The notes under the pieces: generated by a model | The model's input: only the letters and a program-made list of their open reading frames with translations | Told to the model about the DNA's origin: nothing | The model's database searches: none | Position numbers and translations under genes: made by a program | In this document: piece after piece, positions 23,832 to 30,806 of the stretch | How the letters are laid out: the number at the start of each line of letters is the position of its first letter | Position numbering within the stretch: the first letter of the stretch is position 1 | Assembly (NCBI RefSeq): GCF_018069895.1 | Contig: NZ_JAGQDH010000027.1 | Location: forward strand, 1 to 32,422 | DNA length: 32,422 nucleotides | From: Roseovarius autotrophicus | GTDB lineage: Bacteria; Pseudomonadota; Alphaproteobacteria; Rhodobacterales; Rhodobacteraceae | Reading direction: 5' to 3'

Positions 23832-25904
23832 TCAGTCCCTCATGAAGTTCGGTGTGTAAGCCCGGCGCTTGCGGCGCGGGGTGGTCGGTGTACCCGCCTT
23901 GGGCGGGGCGGGCGTGGTCGGTTCCGAGGCCGCACCTTCGGCGGCAGTCGGGGCGACGGGCGGGCGGGTTTCCACCCCGGCCTGCGCTTCCAGCCGCCGC
24001 CAGGTCGCCTCGTCCCAGCGATCCGCGCCCATGATCCACGCCGCAGCCCTTGCATAGACGCGGGTGTCGAGCGCCTCGTTGCGTTCGCGCATCTTCTGCC
24101 ATTCGGGGTGAGCATAGCCGCGCTTGTTGCGCACGGTGACCAGCTGTTCCGCCACCAGCTGCTTCAGCCATTCGGTGTCGATCCAGTCGGGCAGGTGCAC
24201 CGTGCCGGGGGCGTCCAGCGCGCCCAGCGCTCTGTCTTCATCAGAGGGGCGCTCCAGCCGCAGAAAGCGATAGGTCTCGGTCTTGAACGTCGCCGTGGCC
24301 ACCGACCACAGCCGCGCGCCCCGGCGCAGACGTTTGCCGCCGATGGTCGCATCGACAAAGGTTGGCCCCGACACCGGCGTGGCGCGGTTGAAGCCTTCGA
24401 GGCCCTTGATCGGGGCCACCTGCTCAAAACCCTGCTTGCGCGCCCAGGCGTAAACGGCGGCGGCCTCATAGCCGGTGTCGATGGCGAGCTTGCCGATCAG
24501 CATCACCGCGCCATTTGCGCAGGTCCATGTGCGGCCCAAGAGGGTGGTCAGCTTGTCCCAACAGGTCGGATCGTCCGGACCACCGGCAATGACGATGTGA
24601 TCGACCAGCCAGGACTCCAAACCGCGCCCCCAAGCCCAGACATCGACCTCGATGCGGTCCTTCTGCACATCGACGCCAGCGGTCAGGAACAACCCGCCCA
24701 TCGGAACCTGCACGCCCGCGTAGCTTTCGCGCCGTTCCGCCAGCCGTTGCCATTCCGGTGCGTCGCCCGACTCCACCCACGTCTCGCCCAATAGCGTGTT
24801 GCGCGCCACACGCAGCATCTCCTCCGAGCCTTGCGCGGCCAGCCATTCCCGCGCGACCTGCTGCCAGCTTTTCCAGCCCAAGGGCGAATAGAGCGCCGAG
24901 ATATGGAAGCCGATCGAGTGCGGGTCGGCCGACACCGCCGTCGCCCGCCATTCGCCCTTTTCCAGCATCTGCGTCTTGTGATGCTCAGCGATGGCTTTCT
25001 CGCAAGCCTCGCAGTGATAGGCCGCCGTGTCGGGCCGTCCCTTGTCCCAGCGCAGGCGTTCGAATTGCAGCCATTGCATATGGCCGCAATGCGGGCAGGG
25101 CACGAAGTACCGACGCTGGTCGCTGGCCTCGAACTCCCGCTCGATCCGGCTCAGCCCACGGATGGTGGGCGTCGAGACCATGAACACCTTGCGCCGGTGC
25201 GAGAAGGTGGTGGTCCGCGCCTCCGCCAGCGTGACCGGATCGCCTTCCTCGTCAGCCGAGGGTGGATAGGCATCAACCTCGTCGAGGAAGATGTAGCGCG
25301 CGGGCATCGACCGCAGACCAGTGGCGCTATTGGCCCCTGTCAGCACCAGAATGCCGCCGGGGAATTCCTTTGACAGCATCGAATTGCCCGCGTCGCGTGA
25401 CCGGGCCGGGTTCACCCGTTCGCGCAGCGCCGGGCTATCCGCGATCAGCGGATCGAGACGACCTCGCGACGTGCGCTTCGCCAGTTCCAGGGATGGCAAG
25501 ACCGCCAGCATCGGCCCCGGCGCGTGATGGATCACAAAGCCGATCCAGTTGTTGCCCGCCTCGGTCGCGCCGACCTGTGCGGCTTTCATGAAGCTGATGC
25601 GCTGCGCCGGGTGGCGCGGCGACAGCACATCCATGATCTCGCGCAGGTAAGGCGCGCGGGCGGTGCGATAGCGCCCCGGTTCCGCCGCACCGCGCGACGA
25701 CAGCCAGCGGTGCTGATCCGCCCATTCCGACACCGTCAGGTCCGGATCAGGCCGCATCCCGTTGCGCCAGACGCGCAGGATGTCCTCGGCCCCGTCAAAC
25801 CCGAGGTCGAGGTCGGCGGTCAGGTCATCGCCGGTCAGATCATCATTGTCATCATCCAAGCGAGACCCTGAGATCGGCGAGGGCGTCGAGGTGCTGTCTG
25901 ACAT
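23832..25904 (-). CDS. Terminase large subunit, GpA family
   Basis: 690 residues of the lambda A family. The ATPase has a Walker A-like KAAQVGATE (107-115), Walker B YIFLDEVD (204-211), and coupling motif MVSTPT. A zinc-binding module follows with CPHCGH (Cys270/273) and CEAC (Cys298/301). The nuclease part shows the acidic GVDVQKDRIEVDVW and IDTGYEAAAVYAW. It packages DNA and cuts cos ends, so the phage should be a cos type. The gene overlaps the small subunit by 53 bp, more than its neighbours. Confidence 0.93.
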   Translation of the reverse strand: MSDSTSTPSPISGSRLDDDNDDLTGDDLTADLDLGFDGAEDILRVWRNGMRPDPDLTVSEWADQHRWLSSRGAAEPGRYRTARAPYLREIMDVLSPRHPAQRISFMKAAQVGATEAGNNWIGFVIHHAPGPMLAVLPSLELAKRTSRGRLDPLIADSPALRERVNPARSRDAGNSMLSKEFPGGILVLTGANSATGLRSMPARYIFLDEVDAYPPSADEEGDPVTLAEARTTTFSHRRKVFMVSTPTIRGLSRIEREFEASDQRRYFVPCPHCGHMQWLQFERLRWDKGRPDTAAYHCEACEKAIAEHHKTQMLEKGEWRATAVSADPHSIGFHISALYSPLGWKSWQQVAREWLAAQGSEEMLRVARNTLLGETWVESGDAPEWQRLAERRESYAGVQVPMGGLFLTAGVDVQKDRIEVDVWAWGRGLESWLVDHIVIAGGPDDPTCWDKLTTLLGRTWTCANGAVMLIGKLAIDTGYEAAAVYAWARKQGFEQVAPIKGLEGFNRATPVSGPTFVDATIGGKRLRRGARLWSVATATFKTETYRFLRLERPSDEDRALGALDAPGTVHLPDWIDTEWLKQLVAEQLVTVRNKRGYAHPEWQKMRERNEALDTRVYARAAAWIMGADRWDEATWRRLEAQAGVETRPPVAPTAAEGAASEPTTPAPPKAGTPTTPRRKRRAYTPNFMRD

Positions 25905-26388
25905 GGGTTTCCAGCACCCTCTGCAGGATCGCGGCCTCGATGATCACCGGCGTGCCGGATTGCTGTTCCACCTCTGCTGCCACCTCGGCCGCCATCAGCG
26001 CCGCCACCCTGCTGGGCCAGGTCACCCAAGTATCCCGCTCCTGGCGGGCAAGGCGAAACACCAGCGTTTCGGCGCGCGCCCGGTCGACCAGCGTTCCCTT
26101 CCGCTTTTGGATCGCCAGCTGGCGTTCCTGCGCCTGATAGACCGTCAGTGCGGTGCGGGCCTTGAGATAGGAGGAGCTGTCCGCTGGCCCTGAAAATCCG
26201 CTGTCGCCGCCGACGGATCGCCGCTGCTGATCCGGGTCGGTCATCTCGGCCCGGCGCACATCGGAGGCGGCGGCGTTGATCGACCCGTCGCTGTAAATCA
26301 CCAGCCGCCCGGCCTTGCGCGCTTTCTGGATCGCCCCGCGCGACAGGCCGGAATGGGCGGAATATTCCCGCTCGGACATACCTTCCAT
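25852..26388 (-). CDS. Terminase small subunit, Nu1-like
   Basis: 178 residues. The N-terminal 45 residues (SEREYSAHSGLSRGAIQKARKAGRL) form a winged helix-turn-helix as in lambda Nu1, which binds the cos site. A central helical region (YLKARTALTVYQAQERQLAIQKRKGTLVDR) matches phage small terminase proteins. First gene of the late operon; the start may also be the second Met at 26379. Cos should lie just upstream or within 26389-26516. Confidence 0.85.
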   Translation of the reverse strand: MEGMSEREYSAHSGLSRGAIQKARKAGRLVIYSDGSINAAASDVRRAEMTDPDQQRRSVGGDSGFSGPADSSSYLKARTALTVYQAQERQLAIQKRKGTLVDRARAETLVFRLARQERDTWVTWPSRVAALMAAEVAAEVEQQSGTPVIIEAAILQRVLETHVRQHLDALADLRVSLG

Positions 26389-26463
26389 GGCGATTGGGTG
26401 AGCCTCAAGATATTGGAATTAAACGGAAATAATCGTCTTATTCAGTTGATTACACTCGCGCGT
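26389..26463. promoter_or_regulatory. AT-rich divergent intergenic region (late promoter and probable cos)
   Basis: This gap separates the leftward late operon from the rightward small genes and is the most AT-rich stretch around (AATTAAACGGAAATAATCG). It must carry at least one promoter per side; no pair with good spacing could be fixed. In phages with GpA-type terminase the cos site lies near the small subunit gene, but no recognisable cos motif was seen. Confidence 0.45.
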
Positions 26464-26516
26464 CGAGCGATTCTGAGTCCAAGGAAACGATGCAACTCAG
26501 CCCCGGAGACGACGCC
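26464..26516 (+). repeat. Leader repeat copy A
   Basis: These 53 bases before the ATG at 26517 align without gaps to 27680-27732. Shared blocks are CGAGCGAT at the start, AAACGATGCAACTCA in the middle and ACGCC-ATGACC at the gene start, with identical spacing. Such a shared leader implies common control of the two genes or a duplicated origin. An in-frame upstream ATG (26490) within the block could add nine residues. Confidence 0.7.
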
Positions 26517-26714
26517 ATGACCACCAAGACCGCCCCCGCCAAAACCCCCAGCGACGCCCTGCTGCTGGAGATCGCAACCCGGCATTTCCACAGCATCGAG
26601 ACGCTCGAGACCCAGAACAGCGATCGGCTCGACTTCCACGATGTCGCCGTCTGGGCGATCCGCGCCGCGCTGGAAGAGGCTTATGCCGCGGGCCTCGCGG
26701 CCGCGAAGCGCTGA
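26517..26714 (+). CDS. DUF6900 domain small protein
   Basis: 65 residues from ATG 26517 (or 74 from in-frame ATG 26490, which has a good AAGGA upstream). The core IATRHFHSIETLETQNSDRLDFHDVAVWAI matches the DUF6900 pattern found in alphaproteobacterial prophages and plasmids; function unknown. First gene of the rightward accessory run, preceded by leader copy A. Confidence 0.75.
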   Translation: MTTKTAPAKTPSDALLLEIATRHFHSIETLETQNSDRLDFHDVAVWAIRAALEEAYAAGLAAAKR

Positions 26715-26728
26715 GGGAGGGCACGACC

Positions 26729-26941
26729 ATGACCATCGCCATCCCTTCCGACACGACCCGCATTTTCATCGACCGCGCCCGCTTTGTTCAGGCCATGACC
26801 ACCGCCGCGCTGCAGGGACACCTGAATGACCGGAGCCTGAACGCCGAGGTATTCGAGATGGCAGGCCGGATCGGGATCGACTGCCTGACCGTTGAACTGG
26901 CCGATGTCGTGCCGGTCCTGCAACAGCACGGATTGATCTGA
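26729..26941 (+). CDS. Small hypothetical protein
   Basis: 70 residues, no family recognised. An amphipathic helical protein (FVQAMTTAALQGHLNDRSLNAEVFEMAG) without membrane segments or cysteine clusters other than one Cys. GGAGGG precedes the ATG by about 9 nt; the gene starts 14 bp after its neighbour, so the run is an operon. GC-rich codon use matches the flanking genes, supporting real coding. Confidence 0.65.
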   Translation: MTIAIPSDTTRIFIDRARFVQAMTTAALQGHLNDRSLNAEVFEMAGRIGIDCLTVELADVVPVLQQHGLI

Positions 26942-26965
26942 ACCGCCCCGAACAAGGAGACCCAC

Positions 26966-27271
26966 ATGAGCACGCGCGCACAGATTGCCATCCAGTTCGG
27001 GTCCGACGAATGGGCCCACACATATGTTCACTACGACGGCTACCCCTCCCACATGCTGCCCGCGCTTGCACCTTGGACGCCCGAGGACATCCTCGCTGCC
27101 CTCGAAATTCGGCAGGTCCGCGCCGACGGGATCGAAGCCTTCGAGAGGCCCCGCGACCCGGTGATCCTGCCGCGCCCGACCTGTCAGTTCTGCCACCTTT
27201 ACGTCTGGCAGGACGGCACATGGGTCGAACTCGATCCTGAAACCCACGCCCCCGAAGGAGCGGCCCCATGA
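26966..27271 (+). CDS. Hypothetical protein with RAQI...HYDGYPS motif
   Basis: 101 residues. MSTRAQIAIQFG and YVHYDGYPSHML resemble a small phage family recurring across bacteria (RAQI and HYDGYP blocks), whose role is not known to me. A CxxC-type pair (CQFC) lies in the C-terminal part. AAGGAG lies 8 nt before the ATG; it overlaps the next gene by 4 bp. Confidence 0.7.
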   Translation: MSTRAQIAIQFGSDEWAHTYVHYDGYPSHMLPALAPWTPEDILAALEIRQVRADGIEAFERPRDPVILPRPTCQFCHLYVWQDGTWVELDPETHAPEGAAP

Positions 27272-27630
27272 CCCTGATCCCCAACTGCCTGCCCGAGGGC
27301 GAGGCCCTGACGGACGTCATCCGCCGCGAATGCGCCATCGGGTTCGACCTGCGGTTCTGCCGCAGCGTCGCCATCAGCCCCGACGACCGCGACACCGAAA
27401 CCTGCGATCCTACCGAGGCGGAGTTCGCCACGCTTTATGCCCTGACCGACCTCGGCGAGGCCATTGCCATCCACGATGCCAACCTGACCAGCGCCGGGGC
27501 CGATGAGGTCGCCGCTGTCGCGCGCGCGCTGTTCGTCGCGATGGTCAACGCTCGCCGCGATCCGCCCGACGCCGCCCAGCGCCACGAGGCGGAGCAGGCG
27601 GCGCTGATCGATCCGCATCGGATCGAATGA
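27268..27630 (+). CDS. Hypothetical protein
   Basis: 120 residues, acidic and soluble, no family recognised. The N-terminal half has three Cys residues and DLRFC; the C-terminal half is helical (EVAAVARALFVAMVNARR). ATGA overlap with the previous gene and similar codon use indicate cotranslation. The AT-rich gap after it (27631-27679) may hold the promoter for the next unit. Confidence 0.65.
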   Translation: MTLIPNCLPEGEALTDVIRRECAIGFDLRFCRSVAISPDDRDTETCDPTEAEFATLYALTDLGEAIAIHDANLTSAGADEVAAVARALFVAMVNARRDPPDAAQRHEAEQAALIDPHRIE

Positions 27631-27679
27631 TTATAAAGCCATGAAATTGCTCTGATTTTCCTACGACAATCGCCCGACC

Positions 27680-27732
27680 CGAGCGATGGTTGTCACAGAA
27701 AAACGATGCAACTCACTCCAAGGAACCACGCC
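27680..27732 (+). repeat. Leader repeat copy B
   Basis: Second copy of the leader found at 26464-26516, gapless over 53 bases, here before the ATG at 27733. The middle block AAACGATGCAACTCA is identical over 15 bases. In both copies an in-frame upstream ATG would encode a similar opening, MQLSP...AMT or MQLTP...AMT. Confidence 0.7.
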
Positions 27733-28002
27733 ATGACCCGCCTCAACCCGATCACCACACCCCGCCACCAGTTGCGCGCCGAGAAGGCCGCACGCAACCA
27801 ACAGGCGGCCCTCAGCGCATTTATTGCAAAGAAAGCGGAGATCAACACCATGCTCGCCCGCTTGGCAAGTCTCAGTGACGACCATTTCAACTCCCACCCC
27901 GACGAGATCAGCTGGGGGCATGTCGGCACCCTCGAGCACTACGCCAGCCTCCTTAAGCGCATCACCGACAGCGCCTTTGGCGAGGGTGAATTCACCGAGT
28001 GA
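27733..28002 (+). CDS. Small hypothetical protein under leader copy B
   Basis: 89 residues from ATG 27733 (AAGGA 9 nt upstream; or 98 from 27706). Basic N-terminal helix (RHQLRAEKAARNQQAALSAFIAKKAEI) then an acidic C-terminal part. No family recognised. Starts an operon-like unit of its own after a 102-bp gap from the previous gene. Confidence 0.65.
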   Translation: MTRLNPITTPRHQLRAEKAARNQQAALSAFIAKKAEINTMLARLASLSDDHFNSHPDEISWGHVGTLEHYASLLKRITDSAFGEGEFTE

Positions 28003-28025
28003 CCCCCGGCTTTGTGCCTCGCCCG

Positions 28026-28044
28026 GCCCGCCACCATGGCGGGC
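28026..28044. other. 8-bp perfect hairpin
   Basis: GCCCGCCA pairs with TGGCGGGC around a 3-base loop, 24 bases past the previous stop. It has no T tract, so it is more likely an RNA-stabilising or factor-dependent stop element than an intrinsic terminator. Confidence 0.5.
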
Positions 28045-28100
28045 TTCACCCGGTAGGAGAATGCGCATTTCGCGCTGCTCGACCATACCGGAGACATCCC

Positions 28101-28634
28101 ATGCCCAAACTCACCGACACGCAGACCATCATCCTCAGCCGCGCGGCGACCCGCCCCGGCAATCTGGCCATGCCGCTGCCCGAGGGGCTGCATGGCGCGG
28201 CCGCCAAGATGGCCGTCACGCGCATGATCACCAATGGCTGGATCGAAGAGGTCGATGCCGACAGCCGCCGCGGCGAGCCGCTCTGGCGCGAGACCGGCGA
28301 TGGCCACGGCACCACGCTGATCGCCACCGAAGCCGGGCTGGAGGCCATCGGGATCGAGCCGGTGGTGGTGAAAACCGTGGTTGCGATCCGCCAACATGCA
28401 GCCAAGGTCCCGGCACGGAAGCCGCCGATCCAGCGCGCTGGGACAAAGCAGGCACAGATCATCGCCATGCTCCAGCGCCCCGAAGGCGCAACCATCGCCG
28501 AGATTGTTGCGGCGACTTCGTGGCAGGCTCATTCCGCCAGAGGTGTGATTTCCGGCGTGCTGAAGAAGAAGCTGGGCCTGCCGATCAACTCGGCGAAGGA
28601 AGTGGGCCGGGGGTTAGTGTATCGGATTGTGTGA
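28101..28634 (+). CDS. DUF3489 domain protein
   Basis: 177 residues from ATG 28101 with CCGGAGA upstream. The C-terminal 75 residues (GTKQAQIIAMLQRPEGATIAEIVAATSWQAHSARGVISGVLKKKLGL) are the DUF3489 domain, a predicted winged helix-turn-helix. The N-terminal half (TDTQTIILSRAATRPG, TRMITNGWIEEVDAD) also reads as a winged helix, so the protein may bind DNA twice. Such proteins are common in alphaproteobacterial prophages; a regulatory role is inference. It faces the NYN gene tail to tail. Confidence 0.85.
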   Translation: MPKLTDTQTIILSRAATRPGNLAMPLPEGLHGAAAKMAVTRMITNGWIEEVDADSRRGEPLWRETGDGHGTTLIATEAGLEAIGIEPVVVKTVVAIRQHAAKVPARKPPIQRAGTKQAQIIAMLQRPEGATIAEIVAATSWQAHSARGVISGVLKKKLGLPINSAKEVGRGLVYRIV

Positions 28635-28727
28635 CGCTGTGATTGCGAAAAAGTGCCGTCCGTCGATACTTGGCGCGTCCGAGCGTTCATCGCGATTGTG
28701 ACCAGATGGCGTCGCGCTGCCAGAATG

Positions 28728-29417
28728 TCAGGCGACTTGGGCAAAGCCCTCTGGCCGGAACCGAACCTTAGCCTCAGGGCCACGGGGGTCGAGGTCAAAC
28801 AGCCCAGGTCTTGCCTGAAGATAACTGCGCCATGTCTTCTCGGGAAAGGTGCTGATCCGGACGCCATGTTGAACATGCATTTTGGGAGCTAGGTCAGTAA
28901 TACGCATCCCGGCACCTTTCTTGCTGTGTGCTGCGATGATCGCCCGAATCTTCTGATCCATTTCAGTGACACCCGCCGGTGTCCGGGGAACGAGTTTAAG
29001 GGCTTGCGGCGCTTGTATCTCGACAAAACTCGAACAGGTTGCCCTGAAAGACTGCGGCGCCTTTACCTCGCCGATACCGATGACTTTTGCGCCGTGTTCG
29101 CGCAATCTGTGAGCAAGATGCGTGAAATCGCCATCGGATGTGGCAATGATGAAGCATTTCATTCCTCGTGAGAGGATCAGTTCCATCGCATCGAGGGCCA
29201 GAAGAATGTCCGCCGCGTTCTTTCCTGAACCCGCATGAACGAGACGATAGCCGATTGAAGCATGCCAGTCTGATGCAAGTTTTGCATCCAGATACGCGCG
29301 CACAACAGAAGGGTCGCCGTGCTTTGCGGCAATACCCAGAATGGATGCAGCATGTTTACCGCTGATATTGTCCCCATCCACAAGCAACGCCACTGGCTCC
29401 GCCATGTCCATCACCAT
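28728..29417 (-). CDS. NYN/LabA-type nuclease-like protein with C-terminal LOTUS-like domain
   Basis: 229 residues. The NYN (PIN-like) fold is clear: LLVDGDNIS (Asp14), KNAADILLALDAME (Asp70) and IATSDGDF (Asp95, Asp97) supply the acidic metal site of RNases in this family. The C-terminal 75 residues (MDQKIRAIIAAHSKKGAGMRITDLAPKM...) resemble an OST-HTH/LOTUS domain that binds RNA. The protein probably cuts RNA in the cytoplasm. It lies last in a leftward run behind two DNA methyltransferases but has its own -10 box. Role could be defence or phage RNA control; not shown. Confidence 0.85.
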   Translation of the reverse strand: MVMDMAEPVALLVDGDNISGKHAASILGIAAKHGDPSVVRAYLDAKLASDWHASIGYRLVHAGSGKNAADILLALDAMELILSRGMKCFIIATSDGDFTHLAHRLREHGAKVIGIGEVKAPQSFRATCSSFVEIQAPQALKLVPRTPAGVTEMDQKIRAIIAAHSKKGAGMRITDLAPKMHVQHGVRISTFPEKTWRSYLQARPGLFDLDPRGPEAKVRFRPEGFAQVA

Positions 29418-29437
29418 TTAATGTTTTCCACGAGATC

Positions 29438-29443
29438 ATTATA
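29438..29443 (-). promoter_or_regulatory. Perfect -10 box before the NYN gene
   Basis: Read leftward, TATAAT stands 20 bases before the NYN start codon, in the 63-bp gap after the methyltransferase gene. Such a perfect box is rare by chance in this GC-rich sequence. No good -35 lies 16-18 bp upstream (the area is CCAAAA-like), so an activator may be needed. The transcript leader would be about 14 nt, containing GTGGAAAAC. Confidence 0.55.
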
Positions 29444-29480
29444 CAAGGATTGTGCCGAAATTTTGGTATCACCTCAAGGC

Positions 29481-30806
29481 TCATGCGTTGGTGGCCTTCC
29501 ACCCCGTCGCCAGTTCCCATCGCCGCAGGGCGACGTCGCAGTACACCGGATCCAGCTCCATCGCGAAGCAGCGCCGCCCAGCGCGTTCTGCGGCCATCAA
29601 CTGGGTGCCGGAGCCGCAGAACGGCTCGTAGATCAGATCGCCCGGATCTGAGAAGGCAGTCAGCACCGCCTCGACCAGCGCCACCGGGAACACCGCCGGG
29701 TGCGATCCGGCCGTGCCCAGCCCGCCCTTGTGGCGCATGATGCGGAACACGGAGTCCGGGATGCGGTGGCTCTGTATCGCGTTGCCGGCCCCTCGCTTGG
29801 CGTGGACGGTGCCGTCGGCCCCGCGCAGCCCACCGCCGCCGAGCGTTTCGCCCGCGTGCTTGGACCGCACGGTCTTGTGCGGTTTGCGGGGTGCGCGGTT
29901 GAAGTGGAAAATGAACTCGTGCGACGGGGCCAGGCGTCCCTGCCAGTCGCCCGGCAGGCCCGGTCCCTGATCCCAGACATACCAGCCAAAGCGTCGCCAG
30001 CCAGAGCCGCGCATCCATTCGACCCATCCTTCCCAATAGGGCTGCCATTCGCCGCTCCGGTGCACGAGGCCGAGGTTGACCAGAACCTGCGCGTCGGCGG
30101 TGACCGGGGTCGCGGTGAACACGCCCTGCATCAGGGCATCCCAATCGCCGACCTTTTCCTTGGCCGCGCCATAGTCGCGCTGCTGGGCATAGGGTGGCGA
30201 GGTGAACATCAGCGTGGCCTGTTCGCCCTGCATCAGCCTGGCGACGGCGGCCGGGTCGGTGGCGTCGCCGCAGCATAGCCGGTGCTTGCCCAGCGCCCAG
30301 ATGTCGCCCGGCTTGGTGATGGGTTCGGCGGGCGGCTCGGGGATGGCGTCCGCTGCGTCGTCGGAAATCGCGGGGCGGTCGTCGTCGCCCGCGTACAGCA
30401 GCGCGTCCAGCTCATCCTCGGGGATCCCGATCAGCTCGAGGTCGAAATCCTCGGCCAACAGCCCGCGCAACTCCTCGAGCAGCAGTGCGTCGTCCCACCC
30501 GCCCAGTTCCGTCAGTTTATTGTCGGCGATGCGGTAGGCCCGGCGCTGTGCTTCGGTCAGATGGTCCAGCACGATGACCGGCGCTTCGGCCAGCCCCAGC
30601 TGTGCCGCGGCCAGGATGCGCCCATGGCCCGCGATCAGCTCGCCATCGGCGGCGACCAGGCAGGGAACAGTCCAGCCGAACTCGGCCATGCTGGCGGCGA
30701 TCTTGGCGACCTGATCGGCGTCGTGCGTCTTGGCATTGCGCGCATAGGGCTTGAGCCGATCCAGCGGCCAGAACGCGATCTGGCTTGGACGCAGATGCAT
30801 GGTCAT
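29481..30806 (-). CDS. ParB-domain DNA methyltransferase, SPPY type
   Basis: 441 residues. The N-terminal ParB/sulfiredoxin-like domain occupies 1-140 (ELIAGHGRILAA at about 56-67). The methyltransferase follows with motif IV TSPPY at 202-206 and the AdoMet site EPFCGSGT at 394-401, the beta-class order. SPPY is more usual for N4-cytosine enzymes but does not settle the base. It overlaps the second methyltransferase by 4 bp and shares its N-terminal domain. It may shield phage DNA from host restriction; no nuclease partner is next to it. Confidence 0.88.
   Translation of the reverse strand: MTMHLRPSQIAFWPLDRLKPYARNAKTHDADQVAKIAASMAEFGWTVPCLVAADGELIAGHGRILAAAQLGLAEAPVIVLDHLTEAQRRAYRIADNKLTELGGWDDALLLEELRGLLAEDFDLELIGIPEDELDALLYAGDDDRPAISDDAADAIPEPPAEPITKPGDIWALGKHRLCCGDATDPAAVARLMQGEQATLMFTSPPYAQQRDYGAAKEKVGDWDALMQGVFTATPVTADAQVLVNLGLVHRSGEWQPYWEGWVEWMRGSGWRRFGWYVWDQGPGLPGDWQGRLAPSHEFIFHFNRAPRKPHKTVRSKHAGETLGGGGLRGADGTVHAKRGAGNAIQSHRIPDSVFRIMRHKGGLGTAGSHPAVFPVALVEAVLTAFSDPGDLIYEPFCGSGTQLMAAERAGRRCFAMELDPVYCDVALRRWELATGWKATNA

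Noticed and set aside
4200..26388. Functional gene transfer agent cluster instead of a prophage
   Set aside because: Head and terminase are lambda-type with GpA and gpE families, unlike the HK97-type GTA head; only the tail tip is GTA-like.
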